Assembly (NCBI GenBank): GCA_014529385.2 | Contig: CM043966.1 | Location: 92,765,087-92,829,086, forward strand | Length of the DNA stretch: 64,000 nucleotides | Reading direction: 5' to 3' | Origin: Adiantum capillus-veneris | Lineage: Eukaryota; Streptophyta; Polypodiopsida; Polypodiales; Pteridaceae | In this document: positions 22,855-34,534 of the stretch, in pieces | Layout: every line of letters starts with the position of its first letter | Position numbering within the stretch: the first letter of the stretch is position 1 | The notes under the pieces: generated by a model | What the model was told of the DNA's origin: nothing | Databases searched by the model: none | What the model saw: only the letters and a program-made list of their open reading frames with translations | Made by a program: the position numbers and the translations under genes

Positions 22855-23938
22855 TCAGATCGAGGCTCGGGGCAGCACTGCAGGAGGCTAGAGTCACCAG
22901 CTCAGATTGGAGTGAAATTCGACAGGCGAAGACACGGCCATAAATCTCGTGGGCTTGCCCGAAGGACTCGGTGTTGTCAGAATTTCATTCTGAGGTCATC
23001 TCGGCCACCGTTCGGCTTCGACAAAGGTCTACGCAGGCCATTTTCGACTACGTGGTCTCGACGGGTGCAGATCCGACTCTGCAAATTTGGGGTTCTCGGC
23101 CTACGACTGCAGGTGCTGAGGATATCGACACTCCCAGAGTGTTGATTTGTGGCTGTCTACACATCGAAGGACGGCTCACAGTTCTTGGAGGCGTGTCACA
23201 TACGACACGGGCGCATCTACACACAGACTGTAGGCGACATCCACTAGTTCATGAGGTAGCTTGTGTTTGCTGCTTGATATTCCAGATTTCATCCTGACAT
23301 TGCAGGTACTTCCACATGGGATGTATTGTGAGAGATGGTGTATGTCTGTTGAGGGTTTTCTGGCTGTGAGTCACGCAGCAAACAACCGCCGCAGCGGTTA
23401 CAGCATACAGTGGGAAATTTGTGGATGTATGACTTTGTGGGAAGTCTATGCACTGTCAGATTTACTGCAGCCTTTGTTGAGGGTCGCGTGAGGTTTTATT
23501 GATCTGGGGGATTCTCGAATGTTGAGATCCTTTCGGTGATACAGGTCTTGGAGCGATCCCTCGAGCACCCTTAGATAGGCAGCTAGGATGTATTGACTGT
23601 GAGTTAGACAGTTGGGATTGCATCTTTGCTTTACTGCCATTGATTCATTGTCGCGGTCTATGCTTATAGGACAGTGACAGGACAGTGAGAGACAGTACAG
23701 GTGCAGGACAGGTTTACCCGCAGCTTACAGTGTCAGAGAGATAGTGTTTTTTGAGCTGTTTTTTGGTCTGTTTTTGAGTACACCAGAGCCATTTTACAAA
23801 GGAGACTCTGCCAAAATTTATGGAGAATCTGAAGCTTTCTTGGTTCATTTGACAGGTTGATATTGGTTCAGAGGTCAGTTTACAGGGGAAACTCTGCCGA
23901 TTTTTTCCCAGGAAAGTAAACCACTGTGAAGCGTAGCG
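22855..23938 (+). other. Copia copy 1 untranslated leader
   Basis: About 1.1 kb between the primer site and the gag start, with no supported frame. A leader this long is 5-6 times the LTR length. Confidence 0.7.
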
Positions 23939-24949
23939 ATGGATGGATCACAGGACACTGCTCTTTACAATATCAAGAAGCTGGATGGAACCAATTTCCC
24001 ATTGTGGAAGAAGCAGGTTTGGCACGTGTTGGTACAAAAGAAGCAGATAAAACCTATAAAGCTCAAGGGGATAAAACCAGAAGATATGGACGAAGATGAA
24101 TGGAGCGAAATGGATGAATTGGCACTTTCTACCATTATGCTGACTTTGGCAGAAAGCGTTTACTTCAATGTAGCAGACGAGATGTCGGCTTATCAAGCAT
24201 GGTTAAAGCTGAGTGATCTTTATGAGAAGCAGAGTGCAGCTTCACAGGTATACTGGCTTAAGAAGCTTGTTGACTTGAAGATGAAAGAAGGGACACCTAT
24301 GTCCAATCATCTGAATGAATTCAACACAATCTATAGTCAGTTGTCAGCTCAAGGTGTCAAGTTTGATGAACCTGTTAGAGCTATGTTCCTGTTGATCACA
24401 TTGCCGGAAAGTTGGGACACTTTTCGCACAGCTTTGAGTAATTATGCACCTCCAGATGGTTTGAACATAGCAGGTGTAGAAGGAAGTCTGCTTACTGAAG
24501 AAACCAATAGAAAGACAATGGACAAAGGCAAAGGAACAGCCTTAGTTGTGAGGGGAAGGACCAAAGAAAAGTACAAAGGTGGAAAGAGGAATCAGTCTCG
24601 TAGCAAGTCCCGTAGTGCTAAAGGCAAGAGTGACATAGAATGCTACCATTGTGGCAAGAAGGGTCACATGAAAAGAGACTGTAGAGAATGGAAAGTAGAA
24701 AAAGGCAAAGAGAAAGTTGAAGACCATGGTGAGAAGAACAAGTCCTCAGTGAAGATTCAAGAAATAAATGTGACAAACATTGTTGCAGAGGATGACAGTC
24801 TAGTGTCAGGAGACATCTACTTCTTGAAGAATACAATGGACTCAGCTCTTCTTACAGCATCTGATGGAAATGCACTGAGTGACTGGATTATAGACTCAGG
24901 GGCATCACTTCATGTGTCTCCAAACAAGGAGTGGTTTACCTTTATGTGA
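23939..24949 (+). pseudogene. Copia gag and protease start
   Basis: Starts MDGSQDTALYNIKKLDGTNF, the usual copia gag N-terminus (KLDGTNFxxWK). A UBN2-like capsid region follows to about residue 180, then a basic stretch and the zinc knuckle CYHCGKKGHMKRDC. The aspartic protease motif WIIDSGASLHV is at about residue 322. The frame stops at TGA 24947 through a 1-nt shift; the protease continues in another frame (TTKDHVRLGNGQTCEILGVG). A second shift lies near 25087 and a TAG at 25138. Confidence 0.93.
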
Positions 24950-26394
24950 CCACTAAAGATCATGTTCGGCTAGGCAATGGGCAGACATGTGAGATCTTAG
25001 GTGTTGGAGATGTTCAATTGAACTTTCAGAATGGCTCTTCTTTCACGCTGAAGAATGTGAGACATGTTCCGCAATTACAAAGAGCTTGATCAGCACACGT
25101 TTACTTGATGATGCTGGCTACGTCACCACTTTTGGATAGAACATGTGGAAGATATCCAAGGGTTCTATGACAGTAGCATATGGAGTAAAGTCTGGAGGAC
25201 TTTACATGATTTATGTATCAAATGTCTCTAAAAATGTAATCAATGTAACCGAGCAGCCGAACGTTTCTTTGTGGCATAGCCGGTTAGGACATATGTCCAA
25301 GAAGGGAATGGAAATCTTGTCTCGTTCTGGTTATTTGCCTGGCTTTTCATTTAATGATTTTGAATTCTGTGAACATTGTCTGTATGGTAAGCAAACACAG
25401 CAGCCACATAAGCATAGAAGCAGTAGAAGAGATACACAGTTGGCACTTGTTCATAGTGATTTGTGTGGACCTATGCCTAACCTATCTCTAGGGGGAGCTT
25501 CTTACTTTATGACATTTATAGATGATTACTCGAGGAAAGTATGGGTTTACTTTCTCAAGCACAAGGATGAAGCGTTTAGTGTTTTCAAAACGTTTGTGAC
25601 ACTTGTGGAGAATCAGAGTGGCAAGAAGCTTAAATGCTTACGCACTGACAATGGTGGAGAGTATGTTTCAAAGGCCTTTCAGGACTTTTGTGAGTCAAAA
25701 GGTATAAAACGTGAACTTACTGCTCCTTACAATCCTCCTCAAAATGGTGTTGCTGAGAGGATGAATAGGACCATACAAGAGAAGGTCAGAAGTATGTTGT
25801 CTAATGCACAGCTGCCAAATGGGTTTTGGGCTGAAGCTGTATCAACAGCTGTTCATCTTGTAAATAGATCTCCTAGCAAGGTTTTGCAGAAGGATTCAGT
25901 GCCAGAGATGGTATGGTCAGGCAAAATGCCCTCATACAAGCATCTCAGAGTCTTTGGCTGTGAGGCATATACTCACGTTCCAAAGGAATTTAGGAACAAA
26001 CTTGAGCCAAAGAGTAGAAAGTGCATCTTTCTAGGCTATGGTAATTCTGGTGAGATGGGGTACAGACTTTGGGATCCCGAATCCAGAAAGGTTGTCCGCA
26101 GCAATGATGTTCACTTTAATGAATCCAAATATCATTCTAAACCAGAGAGGGTTGAGGAGATTAGAAGAGTTGTCTTCCAAGAAGATGGACCTGCACGTGC
26201 AAGACAAAATGTCAGGGCTCAAGAGGAGCAAGGACAGGATAGAGTGGAACCACAGGTTGTGGCTGAGCCTGAGCCACCTATTGTGTGTAGATCTGGACGT
26301 GTCACGTGACCTCCTGATAGGTTTGTTCCATCTATGAACTATGTCATGTTGACTGATTGCAATGAGCCTTCATGTTACAAGGAAGCAGTCAAAT
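24950..26394 (+). pseudogene. Copia protease end and integrase
   Basis: From 25143 the frame carries the pre-integrase HHCC region (LWHSRLGHMSKKGMEIL...CEHCLYGKQ). The integrase core follows with its DDE residues: HSDLCGP, RTDNGGEY and NGVAERMNRT. The copia C-terminal GKMPSYKHLRVFGCEAY and CIFLGYGNSGEMGYRLWDP blocks come next. A TGA at 26307 lies where copy 2 reads an Arg codon (CGCGACC), consistent with CpG decay. The frame ends at AAATGA (26392-26397), the same frame break as in copy 2. Confidence 0.95.
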
Positions 26395-27916
26395 GAAGGA
26401 CTCCGAGAATTGGCAATTGGCCATGCAATCAGAGATGACATCTCTGCATAAAAACCAGACATGGAAGGTAGTTAAATTACCACGGGGCAAAAAGGCTCTA
26501 CCTTGTAAATGGGTTTACAGGTATAAGATCACCGCTCATGATAGTCAGCCAAAGTACAAAGCAAGGCTTGTTGCCAAGGGCTTTAAGCAAGAACAAGACA
26601 TTGACTTTGATGAAGTCTTCTCTCCGGTGGTCAAGATGACTACATTGAGATGCTTTCTTGCATTGGTTGCCATATTAGATTTGGTGTTGCACCAAATGGA
26701 TGTCAAGACAACGTTCTTGCATGGTGATTTAGATGTGGAAATTTACGTGCAGCAGCCAGAAGGGTTTGTTGAGAAAGGCAAGGAAGATTGGATATGCCAG
26801 TTGTTAAAGAGTCTTTATGGTTTAAAACAATCACCGAGGGCATGGTACCATTAATTCCACAAGTTTATGCTTTCTCAAGGCTACAAACGTAGTGAGTTCG
26901 ATCACTGTCTATATACAAAGAATGTTAAGGATGGCAGTTGGCTGATCCTTATTTTGTATGTGGATGACATGTTGATTGTTGGCAAGCACTTGGAAGAAAT
27001 TTCAGCTTTGAAGTCAAAGATGGCAAAATCGTCTGACATGAAAGACATGGGTGAGGCAAGTCATATACTTGGTATGCGCATTGAGAGAGACAGATCAAAG
27101 AAGTTGATTTGGTTATCTCAAACAGAGTATATTGACAAGGTTTTGCAACGTTTCAATATGGAGAAGGGAAAGGCATTGAGTGTTCCATTGCCACCATATG
27201 TGAAACTTAGCAAAAAAGATTGTCCTGTGTCTGAGGAAGAAAAGGCTGAAATGGATAAGATTCCATATGCGTCTGCAGTGGGTAGTTTGATGTATGCAAT
27301 GATTGCTACTCGCCCAGACATTGCATTTGCAATGGGAGTAGTAAGTCTATACATGTCAAACCCAGGCAAGAAACATTGGGAGGCAGTGAAAGGAATATTG
27401 AGATACCTGAAAGCTAAAAAGAGTATGCGTATATGCTATGGGAGTCAGGAGCTAAGTGTAAAGGGTTTTACAGACTCAGATTATGCAGGTGACTTAGACA
27501 ATCGAAGGTCTACGTCAGGGTATGTCTTTACATTGACTGGTGGAGCAATATCATGGCGTTCTAGATTACAAGATTGTGTTACTCAGTCTACTACAGAGGC
27601 TGAATATGTTGCAGCATCAGAGGCATGCAAAGAATCAATTTGGCTTAATCGACTAGTAACAGATTTGGGAATCAAAGAAGAGATGCCTGTGTTATATTGT
27701 GATAGTCAAAGTGCTATACAATTGGCTCGCAATCCAGTTTATCACTCAAAGACAAAGCATGTGGATGTGAAGTATCATTTCATCAGGGAAATGCTCGAGG
27801 ATAAGCAACTTCAGCTTGTCAAAGTTCACACCATAGAAAATCCTGCTGATCTACTTACAAAAGGACTTCCCTCAGAGAGCTTTGCGCATTTTCGCAAGCA
27901 GTTAGGTGTAGGGTAG
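26395..27916 (+). pseudogene. Copia reverse transcriptase and RNase H
   Basis: The frame begins at the ATG of the ATGA overlap (MKDSENWQLAMQSEM). RT motifs are present: KWVYRYKITAHDSQPKYKAR, DVKTTFLHGDL, YGLKQSPRAWYH and the catalytic YVDDMLIVG. A TAA at about 26852 replaces the Lys codon found in copy 2. RNase H follows: GFTDSDYAGDLDNRRSTSGY, TEAEYVAASEA and YCDSQSAIQLARNP. It ends FRKQLGVG just before the 3' LTR zone. Confidence 0.95.
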
Positions 27917-27969
27917 TACATCACTTCTCTACATCTCTTGTATATTAGCTTGTATAGTAGGTTCTCTCA

Positions 27970-28031
27970 CACTTAAAGTACCACATTGGACTTTAAGTGG
28001 GAGGTTGTTGGGGTATAAAGCCCAATGTGGT
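27970..28031 (+). other. Nested inverted repeats around copia PPT/LTR edge
   Basis: CACTTAAAG (27970-27978) pairs with CTTTAAGTG (27991-27999). ACCACATTGG (27980-27989) pairs with CCAATGTGGT (28022-28031) across the purine tract AAGTGGGAGGT and the LTR start. The two hairpins overlap and are mutually exclusive. The same arrangement is kept in copy 2 (about 61728-61789). Confidence 0.7.
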
Positions 28032-28196
28032 CGCCCAGGTAAGTGGGCGGGCCGCCAGGTATGTACACATATTCTTTTGTAAAAATCTAAAAGAACTCAC
28101 TATGCTCTACACATTACAGTAGAGCGAGTTCACCATATCGTCGTGCTCTTCTTCTCGCACTCTCTCTCGCGTCGCACTTCCGCTCGTGCTCCTTCA
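28006..28196 (+). repeat. Copia copy 1, 3' LTR
   Basis: 191 bp, same ends as the 5' LTR, followed by the duplicated CAAGG. Confidence 0.96.
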
Positions 28197-30857
28197 CAAG
28201 GCTTGCAAGAAAAGAAAAACAGCTTGTCGTTTTGGTTTCCCCTGTGCTCCCTCAAGGGAGACAGTAATCTTGCTTCCGATTGCGATGAGTGAAGAAAAAA
28301 AGAGGGCTCTACTTGCAAACAAGGAGAGGATTGATGAGAAACTAGTAGAGCTTGGCCACTCTCCTGACATGACATTCAATGAATGGATGGAGTACCTTTC
28401 CATGGATGAAGGAACTTACATCAAGTCACTCTCAGTCAAAGTCACAGAACCAACACTTTTGCTGAAACGAGATCCCAAGGATATCTATACAAAAAAATTT
28501 AACAAAACGTTTTCTATGCTTTGGGATGCCAATAATGATATCCAGTTTATCTTCAACGCCCATGGAGCAGTTGCATACTGCACATCATATATGACCGAAA
28601 ATGACTCCACACTAAGAAAAGCCTTCCAAAGCGCATTAGACACTTGCAAGCAAAAAAATCTTCAAACATTGGAGAGGCTTAAAAAACTCGGGAGTGCTCT
28701 GATTAATGCTCAAGAGATTTCATCTCAACAAGCTACATACATTGCTCTTTCTTTACCATTGCATAGCGCTTCAAGGCAGATCGTATTCATAAATGCAGAT
28801 TATGCAAACCAAAGGACACTACTGTTAAAACGTAGAGCAATGCTAGACTCTCTCCATCCTGATGACGAAAATATCTTCTTCGACGACATCGTGGCAAAAT
28901 ATTGTTCACGCCCAATGAATTTACAGCACCTATGCCTTGCAGAGTTTGCAAGCGAATCCTCTCAACTACGAGGCAAACCGCACAAAAACAAGAAACCTCA
29001 CATCATTAGATATAAAAATTTTAGCCCCACAAAAGACTCAGAAAGACACTACCATGAGGTTTGCTTGCTCTTTTTGCCATTCACAGGTTGTGAGAAACAG
29101 CTTGAGGAGTCAACGCCTCTGTGGAGGGATAGATATGAGCATAACATTTCTGAGATAACTCGCAACAAGCAAAAATTCTGCTCAATTGAGATTGTGTCTG
29201 GTAGCAACGAACATTCATCGCCATCCAACTCAGGCTCAGCAACCACTGGAGAGGCATTCCAATATGAGGTGAATCTAGATTTTCCAAACTCAAGGCCTCC
29301 TGCAGCACATCCTAGAGTTAGCTCCAAAACCCTTTTGCTTCCTAATGATGAGTACCGTTCTCTAGTCGACAAGCTGAATTATGAACATCGCTTAATATTT
29401 GATGACATTATGCTGAGAAAACGTTTGCACCAAACACACCCAATCCACCTATTTTTGACTAGAGGTGCTGGCATAGGCAAGACATTCACACTCCAGATTT
29501 GCATTCAAGGTTTGATACGACACTACAACACAACCGTCGAGAATGACATTGAGTGTCCTACAGCATTGCTCATGGCTTACACATGAAAGGCTGCGTATAA
29601 TTTGGGTGGCACAACAATTCATTCAGCTTTGCGCCTGCCCCTCATTATATAACACAATCCAAACCTATCGAACGACACTATGGCAGAACTCTCGCTACAA
29701 TATAAAAATCTAAAACTAGTCGTCTTTGATGAGGCTTCGTTGATTGGGAATAGGTTACTCGATATCATTGACACAAGATTGCGCACTATCAAACATAGAC
29801 ATGATCAACCATTCGACGGCCTTGATGTTATCTCTGCGGCGATCTTTGCCAGGCAAGCCCCGTGCGTGACCAATGGATTTTTGCCCAACCACAAAAACTT
29901 TGTGGGATATTGAGGCCTTCATTTTGGCACACCCATATAAAATGTTATGACCTCAAAGAAACAATGCGCCAAACAAACATAGAATTTGTGGCTTTGCTCA
30001 ATCGTATCAGGACTGGTACCCAGAGTAACAAAGATTTAGCTTACATCAACTCAGCCTTCAACAAACCACCAACAAACATATTCAAAACACCGTACCTCTT
30101 CTTCACAAACCAATCCAAGAACCAACACAATCGCCTCATCTACATCAACTTGGTTGGCCAGTCTTATATCATCCATTCACGAGACAAACACCACAAAACA
30201 TGCTAAAAAAACCTTGTCATCCCAAATGATCCTCAAGCAATAGCAGGACTGGCATCCATTCTTGAGCTTAAGCCACGCATGATGGTCGAGCTCTGTGCAG
30301 GGAACATCGACATTTCAGATGGCCTAGTCAATGGAGCTGACAGAACACTCAAAATTATTGAAACTAGACGGGGTGTCTACACAGCATGGATAGCATTTTT
30401 TGACACCACCATAGGTGCAAAGCAACGTTACACCAATCAACAATTATACCACGGAACCATTGAACCAAACTGGACACCAATATTTCAAACCACAAAAGAT
30501 TTTCAAGTTGGGAAAAACACACTGAACATGGTTTCTAGGACACAACTCCCTATTCATGCAGCAAATGCTCCCACAATACACAGGTCACAAGGGCTCACAA
30601 TGGTAGCAGTTGCTTTCGATCCTTCGGGAATCAAGACTCATGGGTTGATCTACACAGCTTTATCTCGATTAAAAGACCCTGCCAACCTTCACATCCTCAA
30701 CCCAATTCAACCCAACCAAATCAAAGTCGACAGTGCCGTTCTCAAAGAGCTCCAACGCCTTCAAGCAGAAGCAAGATGGCAACCAGTTTATCCATGTCCT
30801 TCCACAAAAAATCACACGCATCTCATTATCCAATCATTGAACATTGTCTCCATGTAA
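28197..30857 (+). pseudogene. Helitron A Rep C-terminus and Pif1-type helicase
   Basis: The Rep frame resumes after the copia with KACKKRKTACRFGFPC, a Cys-rich Helitron block. NAHGAVAYCTSYMTEND holds the paired tyrosines (YxxxY) for DNA nicking, but the usual following Lys is Glu. The helicase has Walker A GAGIGKT, then TALLMAYT-stop-KAAYNLGGTTIHSAL, Walker B LVVFDEASLIG, and GDLCQASPVRDQWIF after a 1-nt shift near 29838. ETMRQ and the C-terminal TIHRSQGLTMVAV and GLIYTALSRL follow. Breaks: TGA 29584, TAA 29656, the 29838 shift and TAA 30204. From there to 31445 one frame is used. Confidence 0.92.
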
Positions 30858-31445
30858 AAACACTCAAACTACATAAAAAAGGATTTAGCATTCAGCTCAT
30901 CAGATATCCTGTGCTTCCAAGAAACAAAACAATATAATCAAACAAACCACCTTGCACCTACATTCAAACACATTCATCACCACAACGGATACGGGATGTC
31001 AATATACTACAAATCAAACCTCAAACTACAATCCACAAAATCATTATCTGCACCAGGTATTGAGATAATCGAAGCAACGTTTGGCTTGTCAGAAAATTCC
31101 GCACTCCAAATTATTGATGTTTACAGATCTCCCAAAGCAATCTTCCACCAGCTGCTGATGGCATGTCTAGAGCCTCTGACCAACCGAGCTGCTTGCGCCA
31201 CCCAAAGTATCATCCTCGGGGACTTCAACATCCATGTCGATACCAAAGCAGCTAACTACAACGCACTCTCCAACATTCTTGCACCTAAAAACTATACTCA
31301 AGCCATACAAGATATCACAACAATCTACAACTCAACTTTAGATCACGCTTGGCTCAAAAATTGCCCCCCCACAACCATAACCACCACTCGTTTTTGTTTT
31401 TGGTCAGATCACTCAGCAATCCATATACTTTTACCTAAACATTAG
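30858..31445 (+). pseudogene. EEP endonuclease domain at Helitron A C-terminus
   Basis: It continues the helicase frame and is separated from it by one TAA (30855-30857). The domain starts SLNIVSM just before that stop. It then has DILCFQETKQY (catalytic Glu of the QET motif), NGYGMSIYYKSN, IIDVYRSP, IILGDFNIHVD (GDFN motif), TTIYNSTLDHAW and FWSDHSAIHI (SDH motif). All key endonuclease/exonuclease/phosphatase residues are kept. A C-terminal AP-like endonuclease is the defining feature of Helentron-type elements. LINE ORF2 also starts with this fold, but no RT follows, so fusion to the helicase is the better reading. Confidence 0.85.
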
Positions 31446-31499
31446 TTCGACCAACCCAAATTACATTAACATCTTCGCTTTGAATACAGTACTTTCCTT

Positions 31500-31720
31500 A
31501 GAGTCAACTTCCTCACTAAAAAAAAAACAATATATATATACATTTTTTAGCTCTACCTCTTAAAATATTCTTGTTTTGCATACACATACGGTGTGTATAT
31601 ACATATGTATACGCATATACATGCATTCATAAGATATACATATGTATATATATCATATATAAATATGTACATGTCTATATATATACATGTGTCTTCTAAC
31701 GGGCAGGCCTTGTGATTTTA
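31500..31720. other. AT-rich TA/TATG tract after Helitron A
   Basis: A (TATA/CATA)-rich stretch with no gene. A small perfect hairpin GTGAT-TTT-ATCAC lies at 31712-31724, but no CTRR end follows it. Confidence 0.5.
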
Positions 31721-31880
31721 TCACTTGTTTCCCATGGTAATAATCAGTTCATTGCTTTCGTGGATAATGTCCTTGAAGCTAGCTACCATGGTATCATTTT
31801 CAAAAATCCGACGATTCATGGCTTTCCAAAGTGTTGAAAATAGTAGAATCTGACAGTTTGAGTGTATATAAGCAGCACCT
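31721..31880 (-). pseudogene. Possible L1 LINE ORF2 C-terminal tail
   Basis: Minus-strand reading gives LLFSTLWKAMNRRIF ENDTM... and ends IITMGNK at a stop (31721-31723). The WxxxxRRIF pattern resembles the last conserved segment of plant L1 ORF2 (WxxWxxRNxxIF). Only about 50 codons remain, with nothing else from the element, so this is tentative. Confidence 0.35.
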
Positions 31881-32664
31881 GGTTTTCAATTGCAAGTGAG
31901 AGGCTAAGTTTTTTACCTTTTTAACTCTCATGGAGCTCTCATGATCCCTCAATAATCAATTTTTTTTCCTTTTGAAGGCCCGTGTGAAGATTTCAGCTTG
32001 TTTGAAAGGGTGGGGTCCTAAGTTTCCATTCTTTTTTTATTTTTTTTCTTTGGTTCTGCCTTGGTAAAAACCTAATATATGGCATGCTCGTTGTTGCAGC
32101 CAAAAAGAAGCATGGCCCAATTTTGGAAATCTTCTTCTCCCTCTCCCCCCCTTCAAGGTGAAAACATGCGCAAATGTTTTGTATGCATGAACAAGGTAGT
32201 GTCGATATATCTTGAATGCTTCATTATCAAATTAGATCATCATATTCAAAGCTCTAATAAGGTTCTCCATCCAACTGTCAATAGTGACATCTCATGTAGG
32301 AGGGAAGAGGTGGCATTTAGAAACTCTCAAAAAGACAACCCAATGAAGAGCCACCCATGTGCTCAACTCATTCTTTAAATCATTGTTGAAATATAAAGTA
32401 ATTGCTAATTTTTAAAGCCAATATGTTGTCACATTGAACTTTATGTTGTTTAATGTTGTTAGCTACAAACATTGAGGTGATACAACTTGGAGCTCTTAAG
32501 ATGGAAATTTTTTAGGGCCTATAGATAGGGTGTATAGCCATGGCAAACTTGGTGGTTAAGCTATGACAAATTGTAGGTGTGCATAACATGTACTATTCCA
32601 AACACATGTCCATGAAGTAGCTAAAATCGGATCTTCTATGCTATAAAAATGGATGTATGAGTTC

Positions 32665-32704
<40 letters not shown>

Positions 32705-34382
32705 ATGCGCGCATGCGTGTGTGCACATGTACGTGCGCATGCAAGAAAAAGAGAATGCTCAAATATTACTTTGTCCCTTACAAAGGAAGACATATAGTCA
32801 TACAATATCCATTGAAAATTTTCTCTAGATGCTAGTTAGCCCGAATCTTCATCTTCTAGATATGTGCTTGGGCCACGGTCTGGGCTAGGTAGTGGACGTA
32901 TTTGATGCCACTGGTTATTGGGTTTCAAGCCCAAGCTTGTTGGTAGTCATGGGAACATACCCTTATGGCATGCAGTTAGACCTCCGATCTGCATGGAATT
33001 TGCATGGCTAAAGCTATATATATATATATATATATATTGTATGTATGTATGTATGTATAAAGGCTTTCAAATAAAAAAATCATAGCCTGCTGGTTTTATT
33101 GTGGTGTCAATTTGATCTTCTCTCTTTGTCATCTCATCGTTTTTTTGCTATGCACGCTCACCTGCCGTGACTTACTCACACTATCACCCACCATAGCCCG
33201 CTACTCCTTTCAAGTGATATCAAAGTCCATGCAAGCAGGAACTCCAAGGCGCTATCCTATTAGTAGAGGTGCAGATAGGGCGTTCTTAAACTCCACTGAA
33301 GCGGTGCTTCAAAGAGCCAAGGCATGGCCTCATATAGTGGAGAGCCCCTAATTTCGGGTAGTTCTTAGAACGTCGTCCTCCTACGCGGCAAGAGCCCCAA
33401 GCAGTTCTACAAGCAGCATTTCAGAACGCCATTTTTGCGGCCAGTGTTAAAGAGAATAAGTGGTGCACTATGTAAAAGTCGACAATTTTGAGCATATCAA
33501 AATGTTGTTGTTTGCAGCTAGTCTATGAGCAATTGGAACGCCTCTCAAAATGTTGGTAAAGAGCAAGGCTTGTAAACGAGCAACTTTTCAAAAAGTTGTG
33601 TATGTTTGGTCAATTGGTCGTCTCTGTGGTGCTGCTTGTTTTTGCAGCATATCAAAAAGTTGTCCTAGGTCTTTCGCAACCAAGGTTGACAGTTTTTCAG
33701 CATTTCAAAAGGCTACTGTAAGTAGGAAATTTTGTGTTGCAATTCGACATAGCTTTTGGTTGAACTCATTAATATTTTGCTAGCATCTCAAAAAGCTGCA
33801 GAACTGAACTTCATCAATTAACAAGGTGGAGTCTGCACAAGGGCCTTCAAAAGGCAAAAAAGTGAGGGGTCATGAGAGTCAAAATCTATTTTAAAAAGGT
33901 GAAAGCTCATAATGATCTCCAACAAAAAGAGAGAGAGAGAGAGGGGGAGAGGGAGAGAGAGGGTAGTGTTTAAAAGAAACCTTTTATTTAACCCTTAATG
34001 TAAAGGGTAGATTTACCAAATTTAAGCTATCAATTGCTATTTATGATAAAAAGTGCACACACTTCAACCATAACAATTAAGGTACAAAAATAAAAATAAG
34101 TAATTATCATTTTTAATTAAAAAGTTACTTACAAAGCTTAGAAATGAACACTAAGAATGAAGGTGCTGAGACTGAGAGATAGAGAGAGAAGAGAATACGA
34201 TACCAGAGATGATGTAAAACCCATGCCTCCTTACAATACATCTTGCTCTATCTCATTGCCATGGAGGGAGATTGGAGCCTTAAAGAATCATGCATGTCAC
34301 TATATAAAAGTATCTAAACATATTGAAGAGACTTTTTTCATAACTAGTTAATATATTTGAGAATATATACATATACATATAC
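31881..34382. other. No gene; microsatellites and a possible old LTR edge
   Basis: Contains (TG)n at 32670-32703, (TA)n(GTAT)n at 33016-33058 and GA-rich DNA at 33929-33965. TTTCAAGTGATATCAAAGTCC at 33209-33227 resembles the copia LTR end plus primer site. A GAGAGAAGAGAATACGATACCAGAG block near 34182 recalls the solo LTR at 7296-8640. No coding frame is supported. Confidence 0.5.

Positions 34383-34534
<152 letters not shown>

Larger units (their letters stand above)
22649..28196 (+). mobile_element. Full-length Ty1/copia retrotransposon, copy 1
   Basis: Two LTRs of 192 and 191 bp (TGTTGGGG...CTCCTTCA) enclose PBS, gag, protease, integrase, RT and RNase H in the copia order, with integrase before RT. 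The 5-bp target duplication CAAGG is exact (22644-22648 and 28197-28201). By eye the LTRs differ at three positions plus one 1-nt indel, so the insertion is young relative to the host Helitron. The internal region nevertheless has several stops and shifts, so the copy is defective. Confidence 0.97.
18461..31445 (+). mobile_element. Helitron A, Helentron-like (minimum extent)
   Basis: In order: an RPA-like gene, an OTU-like ORF, a zinc-finger/Rep region, a helicase and an EEP endonuclease, all plus strand. A copia element (22649-28196) is nested inside. Rolling-circle Helitrons need the HUH Rep and the 5'-3' helicase; plant Helitrons usually add RPA. OTU and EEP domains are the mark of the Helentron/Helitron2 branch. 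Termini (5' TC, 3' hairpin plus CTRR, or Helentron-type ends) could not be located, so coordinates are the coding span only. Most frame breaks are single stops, so decay is moderate. Confidence 0.85.

Noticed and set aside
30858-31445. LINE ORF2 endonuclease instead of Helitron EEP domain
   Set aside because: The domain is in the same frame as the helicase, one stop apart, and no reverse transcriptase follows.
31712-31724. Hairpin GTGAT-TTT-ATCAC as the Helitron 3' end
   Set aside because: The stem is short and AT-rich, and no CTRR follows within a few bases.
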